A stretch of DNA of 64,000 nt from Kosakonia radicincitans DSM 16656 (GTDB taxonomy: Bacteria; Pseudomonadota; Gammaproteobacteria; Enterobacterales; Enterobacteriaceae). This document shows, piece by piece, positions 32,322 to 41,263 of this stretch; the stretch's first letter is position 1; every line of letters starts with the position of its first letter. The stretch is taken from positions 558,001-622,000 of the forward strand of contig NZ_CP018016.1 in assembly GCF_000280495.2 (NCBI RefSeq), read 5' to 3'. Made by a program: the position numbers and the translations under genes. The notes below the pieces were generated by a model. That model did not search any database and was not told the DNA's origin. It saw nothing but the letters and a program-made list of their open reading frames with translations.

Positions 32322-33212
32322 ATGACGATGAAAGTTGGTTTCATTGGCCTTGGCATCATGGGTAAACCAATGAGTAAAAACCTCATTAAAGCAGGTTACT
32401 CACTGGTGGTCGTGGACCGTAACCAGGAAGCGGTGGCTGAACTTATCGCTGCAGGCGCGGAAACGGCAGCGAACGGGAAAGCGATTGCTGAGAAGTGCGA
32501 TGTCATCATCACCATGCTGCCGAACTCCCCACACGTGAAAGAAGTGGCACTGGGTGAGGGCGGCATTATTGAAGGTGCTAAAGCCGGTACCGTGCTGATC
32601 GACATGAGTTCCATCGCACCGCTGGCCAGCCGTGAAATCAGTGACGCGCTGAAAGCGAAAGGCGTGCAAATGCTTGATGCGCCGGTAAGCGGCGGCGAAC
32701 CGAAGGCGATCGACGGTACGCTGTCTGTGATGGTTGGCGGCGACAAAGCTGTCTTCGACAAATACTACGACCTGCTGAAATCCATGGCCGGTTCTGTCGT
32801 GCACACCGGTGATATCGGTGCGGGCAACGTCACCAAACTGGCAAACCAGGTGATTGTGGCGCTGAACATCGCTGCGATGTCTGAGGCGCTGACACTGGCA
32901 ACCAAAGCCGGCGTTAATCCGGATCTGGTGTATCAGGCTATCCGTGGTGGTCTGGCAGGTAGTACCGTGCTGGATGCGAAAGCGCCAATGGTGATGGATC
33001 GCAACTTCAAACCGGGTTTCCGTATCGATCTGCACATCAAAGATCTCTCCAACGCGCTGGATACGTCGCATGGCGTGGGCGCTCAACTGCCGCTGACCGC
33101 TGCAGTGATGGAAATGATGCAGGCGCTGCGCGCTGATGGTCTGGGCAACGCCGACCACAGCGCCATTGCTTGCTACTACGAGAAACTGGCGAAAATCGAA
33201 GTTACTCGTTAA
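32322..33212 (+). CDS. garR: Tartronate semialdehyde reductase
   Basis: A 296-residue beta-hydroxyacid dehydrogenase reducing tartronate semialdehyde to D-glycerate with NADH. VGFIGLGIMGKPMSKNL (about 5-21) is the dinucleotide-binding motif, DAPVSGGEPKAIDGTLSVMV the substrate-binding motif, and GNVTKLANQ holds the catalytic lysine. The ATG at 32322 fits the SD AAGAGAG better than a second ATG two codons later. Third gene of garPLRK. Confidence 0.96.
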   Translation: MTMKVGFIGLGIMGKPMSKNLIKAGYSLVVVDRNQEAVAELIAAGAETAANGKAIAEKCDVIITMLPNSPHVKEVALGEGGIIEGAKAGTVLIDMSSIAPLASREISDALKAKGVQMLDAPVSGGEPKAIDGTLSVMVGGDKAVFDKYYDLLKSMAGSVVHTGDIGAGNVTKLANQVIVALNIAAMSEALTLATKAGVNPDLVYQAIRGGLAGSTVLDAKAPMVMDRNFKPGFRIDLHIKDLSNALDTSHGVGAQLPLTAAVMEMMQALRADGLGNADHSAIACYYEKLAKIEVTR

Positions 33213-33218
33213 TTAAGA

Positions 33219-33237
33219 AGGGCGCGGCTCTGCGCCC
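33219..33237 (+). terminator. Hairpin between garR and garK
   Basis: AGGGCGC, loop GGCTCT-like, GCGCCCT: a GC stem just after garR without a full T run. More likely a transcript-processing or attenuating stem than a true end, since garK follows in the same pathway. Confidence 0.45.
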
Positions 33238-33316
33238 TGGATTTCTTGTACATCCACATCTTCGGGCCGCAGTGGGCCTGAAGAGTGAAGTGCGCGGCAC
33301 TATCAGGCTCACAATT

Positions 33317-34462
33317 ATGAAAATCGTAATCGCCCCAGACTCTTATAAAGAAAGCCTTTCCGCTACTGAAGTAGCTCAGGCGATAGAAAAAGGATTTCGG
33401 GAAATTTTTCCTGATGCTCACTACGTGTCAGTTCCGGTTGCCGACGGTGGTGAGGGAACAGTTGAAGCCATGATTGCTGCCACTAAAGGTATTGTGCATA
33501 CCGCGCACGTTACAGGCCCGCTGGGGAATGATGTTGATGCCCGGTGGGGGATGTCCGGCGACGGGAAAACCGCTTTTATTGAAATGGCGGCGGCCAGCGG
33601 TCTGGCGCTGGTGCCACCGGAATTACGTAACCCTTTGATTACCACTTCGCGCGGCACCGGGGAACTTATTTTGCAGGCGCTGGAACATGGGGCGAACAAT
33701 ATTATTATCGGCATTGGCGGCAGTGCGACCAACGATGGCGGTGCGGGCATGGTACAGGCGCTGGGCGCCAAACTGACCGATGCGAACGGCACCGAGATTG
33801 GTTACGGCGGCGGCAGCCTGATGAGCCTGAATGCGATTGATATTTCCGGGCTGGATCCGCGCCTGAGCGATTGTACGATTCGCGTGGCCTGCGATGTGAC
33901 TAACCCGCTGACCGGCGAGCAGGGCGCATCGCGTATTTTTGGGCCGCAAAAAGGGGCCACCGAAGCGCTGATCGTTGAGCTGGATCGAAACCTTGGTCAC
34001 TTCGCCGACGTCATCAAAAAATCGCTGCGAGTGGATGTGAAAGAGGTGCCAGGCTCCGGCGCGGCAGGCGGTATGGGCGCGGCGCTGATGGCTTTTCTCG
34101 GCGCGGAACTGCGCAGCGGTATTGAGATTGTGACCCAGGCGTTGAATCTCGAAGAGCATATTCATGACTGTACGCTGGTGGTGACCGGCGAAGGGCGTAT
34201 CGACAGTCAGAGCATTCACGGTAAAGTGCCGGTCGGCGTGGCACATGTTGCTAAAAAATACCACAAACCAGTCATCGGGATTGCCGGCAGTCTGACCAGC
34301 GATGTTGGCGTGGTTCACCAGTACGGTATCGATGCGGTGTTCAGCGTGTTGACCGGCATTACCACGCTGGAAGAGGCGTTCCGCGGCGCGTTTGATAATA
34401 TTTACCGCGCGTCACGCAATATTGCGGCCACATTGCAGGTCGGAATGCTGACGGAAGGGTGA
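33317..34462 (+). CDS. garK: Glycerate 2-kinase
   Basis: A 381-residue type I glycerate kinase that phosphorylates D-glycerate to 2-phosphoglycerate, the exit of the galactarate/glucarate route into glycolysis. MKIVIAPDSYKESLSATEVA is the family start; GIGGSATNDGGAGMVQALGA (about 128-147) and GEGRIDSQSIHGKVP are conserved active-site loops. The ATG at 33317 gives the E. coli length; upstream codons in frame overlap garR. The garK stop lies inside the -35 region of the rnpB promoter. Confidence 0.97.
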   Translation: MKIVIAPDSYKESLSATEVAQAIEKGFREIFPDAHYVSVPVADGGEGTVEAMIAATKGIVHTAHVTGPLGNDVDARWGMSGDGKTAFIEMAAASGLALVPPELRNPLITTSRGTGELILQALEHGANNIIIGIGGSATNDGGAGMVQALGAKLTDANGTEIGYGGGSLMSLNAIDISGLDPRLSDCTIRVACDVTNPLTGEQGASRIFGPQKGATEALIVELDRNLGHFADVIKKSLRVDVKEVPGSGAAGGMGAALMAFLGAELRSGIEIVTQALNLEEHIHDCTLVVTGEGRIDSQSIHGKVPVGVAHVAKKYHKPVIGIAGSLTSDVGVVHQYGIDAVFSVLTGITTLEEAFRGAFDNIYRASRNIAATLQVGMLTEG

Positions 34463-34487
34463 CAGGCGCGCGCAAACCCACTATACT
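34459..34487 (+). promoter_or_regulatory. rnpB promoter
   Basis: GTGACA (34459-34464), 17 bases, TATACT (34482-34487), seven bases before the rnpB 5' end. The GC-rich discriminator GCGCGCC is typical of stringently controlled stable-RNA promoters. Confidence 0.85.
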
Positions 34488-34494
34488 GCGCGCC

Positions 34495-34874
<380 letters not shown>

Positions 34875-34883
34875 TTTCAGGCA

Positions 34884-34906
34884 AAACCCGCTTCGGCGGG
34901 TTTTTG
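34884..34906 (+). terminator. rnpB terminator 1
   Basis: ACCCGC, TTCG-type loop, GCGGGT followed by TTTT, ten bases after the mature 3' end. Confidence 0.9.
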
Positions 34907-35025
34907 CTTTTTTGCTTTTTTGCTTTTTTGCTTTTCTGCGGCTCTGCGGCGAGAGATGAATGACTGTCCACTCCGCTTTCTATGTAAAGAACGCGGCTTA
35001 CCGGTCAGCTTCAGTTTTTCAGGTA

Positions 35026-35048
35026 AAAACCCGCTTCGGCGGGTTTTT
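35026..35048 (+). terminator. rnpB terminator 2 (in second repeat)
   Basis: The same AAAACCCGCTTCGGCGGGTT hairpin is repeated, giving a backup stop. Confidence 0.85.
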
Positions 35049-35091
35049 GCTTTTCTGCGGCCTTGCGGCGAGAGATGAATGACTGTCCACT

Positions 35092-35120
35092 CCGCTTACC
35101 CGGCCTACGCCCGGACCTGC
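35092..35120. repeat. Partial REP-like sequence
   Basis: CGCTTACCCGGCCTACGCCC resembles one arm of a REP unit, directly after the truncated third rnpB repeat. The other arm is not clear. Confidence 0.35.
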
Positions 35121-35293
35121 AATCCCACACTCCCGCTACGCCAGGCGCATGGCGATATTCCACTGAACAGAGCATGCGAATTAAATCTCTTGCGCTTCTG
35201 CCTTCCCCGTTTTGGGAAAACAGCTTTATTGTCGTAGAGAAGTATCGCTGGGGAAATGTATAAAGATGCCCCGGCATAAACCGGGGCGGGAGA

Positions 35294-35452
35294 TTAGGCG
35301 GCGTCTTCTTCCGCCTGCCGGATTTCGGCTTCGGCGACGATGGCTTCCAGCTCGGTCAGCATCTCTTCAAACCCAAAGGCCGGAAGCGGTTCATGGAGCG
35401 TAGGCTGTGTGTGGACGCTCTCAACAGATATTTTAGTTACGCTGCTATTCAT
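35294..35452 (-). CDS. yhaL: Small YhaL-like protein
   Basis: A 52-residue frame starting MNSSVTKISVESVHTQPT, with SD AGGTGA upstream. Its C-terminal half FGFEEMLTELEAIVAEAE closely resembles the end of E. coli YhaL, and it occupies the yhaL position beside yhaK. The N-terminal half differs from E. coli. The acidic C-terminus should form an amphipathic helix. The function is unknown. It is below the usual gene-caller length limit. Confidence 0.8.
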   Translation of the reverse strand: MNSSVTKISVESVHTQPTLHEPLPAFGFEEMLTELEAIVAEAEIRQAEEDAA

Positions 35453-35477
35453 ATACTCACCTGCTAAAACATAACTG

Positions 35478-36179
35478 TCACACTGGTAAATCTATCAGCA
35501 AAGCGCGCAACGGCGTATCGGCAACTAACGTTATGTTAGCCTCATCACGAATAAAAGCGCCGTCGCCGCAGGTCAGGGCTTCCTTCGCTTCGCAATGCGT
35601 AACCGCATGCACCGTGCCGTGGATCGATTGCAGATAGGCGCGCGGGCCATGTAACTGAATTGTCAGCTCTTCGCCTTTTTTCAACTCGATATGGTGCAGC
35701 CACACTTGTTGGCGCAGTTGCAAACTGCCCTGGTTGCCATCCGGCGAAGCCAGCAGTTGTTGCGCTGCATCGGCAATCGTCATTTTCTGTACCGGCGGAT
35801 TTTCGCGCTCCGGGCAGGCATCAAGCCACAACTGCATACGCGTTAACGACTTGTCTTTGCTCAGGTTATGTTCGCTATAGCTGATGCCTGGCTGAGTGGC
35901 AATAAGCAGCGCTTCACCGGCTTTCGCCTGGACATGGTTCCCTTCGCTGTCGCGGTATTCCGCTTCACCTTCAAGGATCAGGTTCAGAATATCCACTTTC
36001 GGGTAGGCCCGTGGCTGGAAGGAGGCACCTGGAGCAAGGACTTCCTGGTTCAGTACACGCAGGGAGGCATAACCTAACAGTTTCGGGTCAAAGTAATGTC
36101 CAAAAGAAAAAGTGTAGCGGGCCTGAAGCCAGCCGAAGTCAGCTTGTCCGCATTGTTTTGCAGTACGGGTAGTAATCAT
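35478..36179 (-). CDS. yhaK: Pirin-like bicupin YhaK
   Basis: The 233-residue product equals E. coli YhaK in length and nearly in sequence. It is a bicupin of the pirin family, cytosolic and reported as a marker of oxidative/nitrosative stress. The N-terminal cupin has FSFGHYFDPKLLGYASLRVLN and YPKVDILNLILEGEAEYRDSEG. Unlike true pirins it lacks the full metal-binding set. It is divergent from yhaJ, whose product is its likely regulator. Confidence 0.94.
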   Translation of the reverse strand: MITTRTAKQCGQADFGWLQARYTFSFGHYFDPKLLGYASLRVLNQEVLAPGASFQPRAYPKVDILNLILEGEAEYRDSEGNHVQAKAGEALLIATQPGISYSEHNLSKDKSLTRMQLWLDACPERENPPVQKMTIADAAQQLLASPDGNQGSLQLRQQVWLHHIELKKGEELTIQLHGPRAYLQSIHGTVHAVTHCEAKEALTCGDGAFIRDEANITLVADTPLRALLIDLPV

Positions 36180-36285
36180 CGTTATTGACCTCTCTTTACT
36201 TAAAACAATGTTAAAGGTATGGACGATGCATTGTTAGCCAGATATTCTGCCCGGTATGTTCAAATTTACTGAATGAGAACAATAA

Positions 36286-37182
36286 ATGGCGAAAGAAAGG
36301 GCACTTACGCTGGAAGCGTTGCGCGTGATGGATGCGATTGATCGACGCGGAAGCTTTGCCGCTGCGGCGGATGAGTTGGGGCGCGTTCCTTCCGCACTCA
36401 GCTACACCATGCAAAAACTGGAAGAAGAACTGGATGTGGTGCTGTTTGACCGCTCCGGCCACCGGACCAAATTCACTAACGTCGGGCGTATGCTGCTGGA
36501 GCGCGGGCGCGTGCTGCTGGAAGCGGCAGATAAACTGACGACCGATGCCGAAGCGCTGGCGCGCGGTTGGGAAACGCATCTGACGCTGGTCACCGAAGCG
36601 CTGGTGCCGACGGTTGAACTCTTCCCGCTGGTGGAGAGGCTGGCGGCGAAAGCCAATACGCAATTATCGATTATTACCGAAGTGCTGGCCGGGGCGTGGG
36701 AGCGTCTGGAGCAGGGGCGTGCGGATATCGTTGTCGCGCCGGATATGCACTTTCGTTCCTCCTCGGAAATTAACTCCCGCAAGCTCTACTCGGTAATGAA
36801 TGTGTATGTTGCCGCGCCGGATCACCCGATTCATCAGGAGCCGGAACCGCTGTCGGAAGTCACTCGCGTGAAATACCGTGGCGTGGCGGTGGCGGATACC
36901 GCTCGCGAACGGCCGGTATTAACAGTACAACTGCTGGATAAACAGCCGCGTCTGACGGTCAGTACCATTGAAGATAAACGCCAGGCGTTGCTGGCCGGCC
37001 TCGGCGTGGCGACAATGCCTTACCCGCTGGTGGAACAGGATATTGCCGAAGGCCGGTTGCGGGTGGTGAGCCCGGAATATACCAGCCAGGTGGATATCAT
37101 TATGGCGTGGCGTCGCGACAGCATGGGTGAAGGGAAAGCCTGGTGCCTGCGTGAAATCCCCAGGTTGTTTGCCGGTAAATAA
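36286..37182 (+). CDS. yhaJ: LysR-family regulator YhaJ
   Basis: A 298-residue LysR regulator: winged HTH at about 5-64 (RRGSFAAAADELGRVPSALS), effector domain about 90-290. Same length as E. coli YhaJ, which activates yqjF and has been used in sensors for 2,4-dinitrotoluene breakdown products. Both its neighbour yhaK and nearby yqjF are possible targets here. Confidence 0.94.
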   Translation: MAKERALTLEALRVMDAIDRRGSFAAAADELGRVPSALSYTMQKLEEELDVVLFDRSGHRTKFTNVGRMLLERGRVLLEAADKLTTDAEALARGWETHLTLVTEALVPTVELFPLVERLAAKANTQLSIITEVLAGAWERLEQGRADIVVAPDMHFRSSSEINSRKLYSVMNVYVAAPDHPIHQEPEPLSEVTRVKYRGVAVADTARERPVLTVQLLDKQPRLTVSTIEDKRQALLAGLGVATMPYPLVEQDIAEGRLRVVSPEYTSQVDIIMAWRRDSMGEGKAWCLREIPRLFAGK

Positions 37183-37187
37183 AGCTT

Positions 37188-37553
37188 TCAGGGAAACGCT
37201 TTCGGCTGCGGCCCAAAACGGTTCTCCTCCGGCGTACTGCGCTGGCTGTAAAAGGCCAGCAACATTAACCAGCCCAGCACCGGAAGCAGGAGCAACAACA
37301 ACCAGCGACCGCGGCGATCGGTATCGTGCAGGCGGCGAACCTGCACCGCCAGCGAAGGCACCAGTACCAGTAACGTGTAAATCAGGCTCAATGGGCCAAA
37401 CCCGCCGTCAAAGTGCCAGCCAAGAATGTGGTCCACCGTCATCAGCACGCCGCAAAGGATGATGTTGACCAGCGCGAACATCCAAAACTCGCGTCGGTGC
37501 GCCCGTCCGTGGAAGGTGGCATAGTTACCCAGTACCTTAAAATACCAGTCCAT
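37188..37553 (-). CDS. yhaH: DUF805 inner-membrane protein YhaH
   Basis: A 121-residue protein with about three membrane segments and the DUF805 hallmarks FHGRAHRREFWMF and VQVRRLHDTDRRGRW. It matches YhaH better than its paralogue YhaI; only one copy is present here. The function is unknown. Confidence 0.9.
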   Translation of the reverse strand: MDWYFKVLGNYATFHGRAHRREFWMFALVNIILCGVLMTVDHILGWHFDGGFGPLSLIYTLLVLVPSLAVQVRRLHDTDRRGRWLLLLLLPVLGWLMLLAFYSQRSTPEENRFGPQPKAFP

Positions 37554-37676
37554 TTTTAACCTCGATCAACGGTCAATTCGTTGTTTTCTAAACGATCAAA
37601 GTAAGAATAGACGGCAAAAATACAAAGCGATAAATCCGGCGGGAAATAATTTGGGCGCGCTAACGCGCCCGAAAGA

Positions 37677-38663
37677 TCAGGCGAAACGAATGTCGCGCCC
37701 GTGAGGTTCATCCAGATCCTGCCACGGCCCGACAGAGATAATCCCGGTTGGGTTGATGGTTTTGTGGCTGCGGAAATAGTGATTGCGGATATGCGCAAAA
37801 TCGACGGTTTCCGCAACGCCCGGCATCTGGTAAATATCGCGCAGAAAACCGTGCAGATTGAGGTAGTCGCTGATGCGGTGTTTATCGCATTTAAAATGGG
37901 TGACATATACCGGATCGAAGCGGATAAGCGTAGTCCACAGGCGAATATCAGCTTCTGTCAGCCGATCGCCGGTCAGATAACGGTGCTGACCCAGGATCTG
38001 CTCCAGCCGTTCCAGCGAGGTAAAGACATTCGTCACGGCTTCGTCGTATGCCTGCTGGCTGGTGGCGAAACCCGCTTTATAAACGCCATTGTTGACGTTG
38101 TCGTAGATCCAGCTATTAAGCTCATCGATTTGCGCGCGCAGTTCCGGCGGGTAGTAATCCCCGGCTCTGGCGCCCAGCCCGTCAAAGGCGGTATTGAACA
38201 TGCGGATAATTTCCGCTGATTCATTACTGACAATGGTGTGATTCTTTTTATCCCACAGCACCGGCACGGTGACGCGGCCGCTGTAGTGTGGATCGGCATG
38301 CAGATAAAGCTGATAGAGAAATTCGTGCTGATAGAGGGTATCACCGGTCGCTGCCGGGAAATCGTCATCAAACGTCCAGCCATTTTCCAGCATCAAAGGG
38401 TGAACGACGGAAACTGAGATAAACGGCTCCAGACCTTTCAGTTTACGCAGGATCAGAGTGCGGTGCGCCCATGGGCAAGCCAGTGAAACATAGAGATGAT
38501 AGCGATCTTTCTCTGCGGCGAAGCCCCCTTCGCCGGAGGGGCCAGCCGCGCCGTCGGCAGTGAGCCAGTTGCGAAATGCGGAAACGGAGCGCTTAAACCG
38601 CCCACCGGTGGATTTGGTGTCATACCAGGTGTCGTGCCAGACGCCGTCAATCAGTTGTCCCAT
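37677..38663 (-). CDS. yqjG: Glutathionyl-hydroquinone reductase YqjG
   Basis: A 328-residue omega/Xi-class glutathione transferase that removes glutathione from glutathionyl-hydroquinones. The catalytic cysteine is residue 63 in SLACPWAHRTL. The N-terminal thioredoxin-like domain is followed by an all-helical domain with LTEADIRLWTTLIRFDPVY. The ATG at 38663 gives the E. coli length. It lies downstream of yqjF, after a terminator. Confidence 0.95.
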   Translation of the reverse strand: MGQLIDGVWHDTWYDTKSTGGRFKRSVSAFRNWLTADGAAGPSGEGGFAAEKDRYHLYVSLACPWAHRTLILRKLKGLEPFISVSVVHPLMLENGWTFDDDFPAATGDTLYQHEFLYQLYLHADPHYSGRVTVPVLWDKKNHTIVSNESAEIIRMFNTAFDGLGARAGDYYPPELRAQIDELNSWIYDNVNNGVYKAGFATSQQAYDEAVTNVFTSLERLEQILGQHRYLTGDRLTEADIRLWTTLIRFDPVYVTHFKCDKHRISDYLNLHGFLRDIYQMPGVAETVDFAHIRNHYFRSHKTINPTGIISVGPWQDLDEPHGRDIRFA

Positions 38664-38684
38664 TTTGCTTCCTCCTTCTGATAG

Positions 38685-38714
38685 CAAAAAAGCGAGGAGT
38701 GAACTCCTCGCTTT
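38685..38714 (-). terminator. Terminator between yqjF and yqjG
   Basis: Minus strand AGCGAGGAGTTCACTCCTCG then CTTTTTTGC: strong stem, T run, after yqjF. Confidence 0.85.
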
Positions 38715-38739
38715 GATCTCTTTACTCAGTATAGAGTGC

Positions 38740-39132
38740 TTACCATTTTTTATTCAGCACGCGGTCGATGCTGATGGCACCCGGACCGGTGATACCCAGC
38801 AGCAGATAGCCGCCAGCAATGGTCAGGTTTTTCATAAACATCAGAGAGTTCACGCCTTCCGCAAAGTTGCTGTGGAAGATGAATGCGGTCAGTAGTGTGA
38901 AGCCCGCAGTGAACAGCGCGGTGGTACGGGTCAGGAAACCGAACAGAATTGCCAGACCGCCGCCGAACTCAAGCAGGATGGTCAACGGCAGCAGGAACCC
39001 CGGCACGCCCATTGCTTCCATATATTGCTGTGTACCTGCATAACCGGTGATTTTTCCCCAGCCAGCCACGATAAACAGAATCGGCATCAGGATACGTGCG
39101 ACCAGAAAACCAACATCTTCTAATTTTTTCAT
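38740..39132 (-). CDS. yqjF: DoxX-family inner-membrane protein YqjF
   Basis: A 130-residue DoxX-like protein with four predicted membrane segments (LVARILMPILFIVAGWGKI first). Same length as E. coli YqjF, a quinol-oxidase-subunit-like protein of unknown role. Its promoter responds to dinitrotoluene products through YhaJ in E. coli. Confidence 0.95.
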   Translation of the reverse strand: MKKLEDVGFLVARILMPILFIVAGWGKITGYAGTQQYMEAMGVPGFLLPLTILLEFGGGLAILFGFLTRTTALFTAGFTLLTAFIFHSNFAEGVNSLMFMKNLTIAGGYLLLGITGPGAISIDRVLNKKW

Positions 39133-39297
39133 CTTTCTCTCCAGGGGGCCACTACCGCGGCTATCAGTAAATAGTGTGCAATTACGGGCATATGCCGCGT
39201 GCTTGCTGTTGATGGAGAGGATAGTAATCGTGGCGGGAAAAGATTGTTAGCAAGGAAAACTGTCGAATCTTTTCAAAAAAACTGAGTAAGAAGAGAA

Positions 39298-39320
39298 GGG
39301 CGGTCGTCAGGACCGCCCTT
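39298..39320 (-). terminator. Terminator after yqjK
   Basis: AGGGCGGTC, short loop, GACCGCCCT with CTTCT following on the minus strand, seven bases after the yqjK stop. Confidence 0.75.
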
Positions 39321-39326
39321 AACGCA

Positions 39327-39617
39327 TTAACGCGGTGAGTTAAGCGTGGTTTTAACCAGGCGCCACAGGCTCCAGATGCCGAGACCGCGTTTACCCCAGC
39401 GCACCAGCATATTAGGATGGCGAACCGACCAGACAGCGAGCGCGCTGCTGCCAATTAATGCCCATGAACGCAGGCTGAGCAAGGTATTCCAGCCGCGATC
39501 GTAAGGGCTGGTCGCTTCAAGCCAGTCACGACGCCCGGCGGTGAGATCCAGCCGTTGCTGCTGGATCTCGCTGAGCAGGCGCGCTTTACGTTTCAGACGC
39601 TCTGCTTTGCTACTCAC
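39327..39617 (-). CDS. yqjK: YqjK-like protein
   Basis: A 96-residue basic protein with a coiled, charged N-terminus (KAERLKRKARLLSEIQQQRL) and a short hydrophobic segment (ALIGSSALAVWSV). It overlaps the yqjE end by 4 bases, as last gene of yqjCDEK. Unknown function; in E. coli the cluster is stationary-phase/osmotic-stress induced. Confidence 0.93.
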   Translation of the reverse strand: MSSKAERLKRKARLLSEIQQQRLDLTAGRRDWLEATSPYDRGWNTLLSLRSWALIGSSALAVWSVRHPNMLVRWGKRGLGIWSLWRLVKTTLNSPR

Positions 39618-40012
39618 GATTTATCGTCCTCCAGCAGGGCGCGGTCATTTTCAAGCTCCTGCCGGGTATGGCGCAGCAGTGTTGATGCGCGCGCTTTGCG
39701 TAGCGTCCAGATGCCGCCAATCAGCGCCAGCACCAGTAACACTACCGTGGTGGCAATCATCGCGTTCAGGCGATATTGCGGATCAATGGCCCAAATAATC
39801 AGCACCATCAGACTCATCAGGCCAAATGCGGCAAAAAGCATGGTCAGACCCAGCATCATCAACAGCTGGAACAGATTGGCTTTCTCTTCTTCCAGCTCGA
39901 CAACCGCCAGCCGCAGGCGGGTCTCAACCATCTCTACAAGGATCGTCAGAATACGCTGACCAATCCCCAGTGCGCTTTTGCCTGGCCCCTGCGCGTGTCG
40001 TGGCTCCGTCAT
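39614..40012 (-). CDS. yqjE: Phage holin-like membrane protein YqjE
   Basis: A 132-residue protein of the YqjE/holin III superfamily with two membrane segments (LLMMLGLTMLFAAFGLMSLM and MIATTVVLLVLALIGGIWTL) flanked by charged helices. It is one base from yqjD and overlaps yqjK. The function is unknown. Confidence 0.93.
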   Translation of the reverse strand: MTEPRHAQGPGKSALGIGQRILTILVEMVETRLRLAVVELEEEKANLFQLLMMLGLTMLFAAFGLMSLMVLIIWAIDPQYRLNAMIATTVVLLVLALIGGIWTLRKARASTLLRHTRQELENDRALLEDDKS

Positions 40013-40013
40013 A

Positions 40014-40316
40014 TCAACGACGCGTCAGCAGCACGCCCAACACCACCCCAATAGCGGCACCGATGCCTACACTGGCCCATGGGTTTTCGCGGACATATTC
40101 ATCAGTACGGGCGGCGGCTTCACGCGTTTGTTTGGCGATAACATCGCCCGTTTCGCCGAGGCGATGACGACTCTCACGCAAAGCCTGCTCAGCTTTTCCC
40201 CGCAATTTACTCAGCTCTTCTTTCGATTTTTCACCAGAATTACTCAGCACTTCTTCCAGCGTATCCGCGAGGGATTTCAGTTCAGCGCGCAAATGATCGG
40301 CATTATCTTTTGACAT
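40014..40316 (-). CDS. yqjD: ElaB/YqjD-type membrane-anchored ribosome-binding protein
   Basis: A 100-residue protein of the ElaB/YqjD/DUF883 family. A long charged helix is followed by a C-terminal tail anchor, VGIGAAIGVVLGVLLTRR. In E. coli YqjD anchors 70S/100S ribosomes to the membrane in stationary phase and inhibits growth when overproduced. SD AGAAAA is weak. Operon with yqjC and yqjE. Confidence 0.94.
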   Translation of the reverse strand: MSKDNADHLRAELKSLADTLEEVLSNSGEKSKEELSKLRGKAEQALRESRHRLGETGDVIAKQTREAAARTDEYVRENPWASVGIGAAIGVVLGVLLTRR

Positions 40317-40355
40317 AATTTTCTCCAGGTGAGTGAGTGGTAACGTCCTTAAAAA

Positions 40356-40724
40356 TCAGTAATCGCGAGCCTCCAGCTCTTTCAGTTCAAGCTGTGCTTC
40401 TTTCAGCTTGTGTTCGCGTTTGCTTATTTTCTCCGCATCGCCTTTCTGCTTTGCTTCCGCCAGATCGCGACGGCGCTCGGCAACCTCTTCTTTCTGCTCG
40501 GCTATTTTTTTCTGGTGGGCGGCGCGGAGTTGGGTATCTGAACAGTTAGCGCGCATTTCATGCAGCGCCTTTTTCAGCCCCTCAATTCGGCTCTGGTTGT
40601 TATGCTTTTCGGCATAACTGATTTCGCGCTGGATATCATGTTCTTTCTCCTGACAGGGGCTTGCAGCCTGTGCAACAGCGCTCAGAGAAAGAAGAACCAA
40701 CGCCAGTGCGATGCGGTTTTTCAT
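40356..40724 (-). CDS. yqjC: Periplasmic DUF1090 protein YqjC
   Basis: A 122-residue secreted protein: signal peptide MKNRIALALVLLSLSAVAQA, then a long charged coiled coil (AEQKEEVAERRRDLAEAKQ). Length equals E. coli YqjC. Two adjacent ATG codons (40727, 40724) are possible starts; the second matches E. coli. It leads the yqjCDEK cluster. The function is unknown. Confidence 0.92.
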   Translation of the reverse strand: MKNRIALALVLLSLSAVAQAASPCQEKEHDIQREISYAEKHNNQSRIEGLKKALHEMRANCSDTQLRAAHQKKIAEQKEEVAERRRDLAEAKQKGDAEKISKREHKLKEAQLELKELEARDY

Positions 40725-40871
40725 CATCGAAACCTTCCATTGTTGGCCAGCGAAACGGTCGTTGCGCCAGCATCCAGTTGTACAAAGTGAACCCTGGTTC
40801 CGTTTACTCAAGCATAGTAAGTAAACCGATAAACACCAAAGTGAGTGAAAAGATTCAGAATCCTGGAAGGA

Positions 40872-41258
40872 TTAACCGAATCGGTGAGTGGTAGTGCGCA
40901 GAAGCGCCAGCCACGCAGAGGGTTGGCCGTTTTCATCATCCTGGGCGGCGATGATATAGCCACGGGGCAAGGTACGATCGAGGACGGCTTTCGCCGCTGC
41001 GCTTTGGTCGCTGGATTCGAAAGTAATCAATAACGTATCGTTTTTCGGCGTAATACTTTTGAATTGGATGCCGTTGGCATCCAGATGGTGCCAGACGGAG
41101 AAACCATCCGGCACGCTGACGTTCTGCGTCGCCGGGCGAATCGCCAGCGTGGATTCACGGTTTTGCAGCGTCGCCCAGGCAATGAACATGACGCTGAAAA
41201 TCGCCATCGTAATGAAACCCATTAATAACCGGCGCAGGAAGGGACGTTGCAATTCCAT
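40872..41258 (-). CDS. mzrA: MzrA, modulator of EnvZ
   Basis: A 128-residue bitopic inner-membrane protein (former YqjB). One N-terminal membrane segment (LLMGFITMAIFSVMFIAWAT) and a periplasmic domain with PDGFSVWHHLDANGIQFKS and ITPKNDTLLITFESSDQSAA, near-identical to E. coli. It binds the sensor EnvZ and links the CpxA response to EnvZ/OmpR. The N-terminal segment differs from E. coli. It follows yqjA by 5 bases. Confidence 0.93.
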   Translation of the reverse strand: MELQRPFLRRLLMGFITMAIFSVMFIAWATLQNRESTLAIRPATQNVSVPDGFSVWHHLDANGIQFKSITPKNDTLLITFESSDQSAAAKAVLDRTLPRGYIIAAQDDENGQPSAWLALLRTTTHRFG

Positions 41259-41263
41259 GTTTC

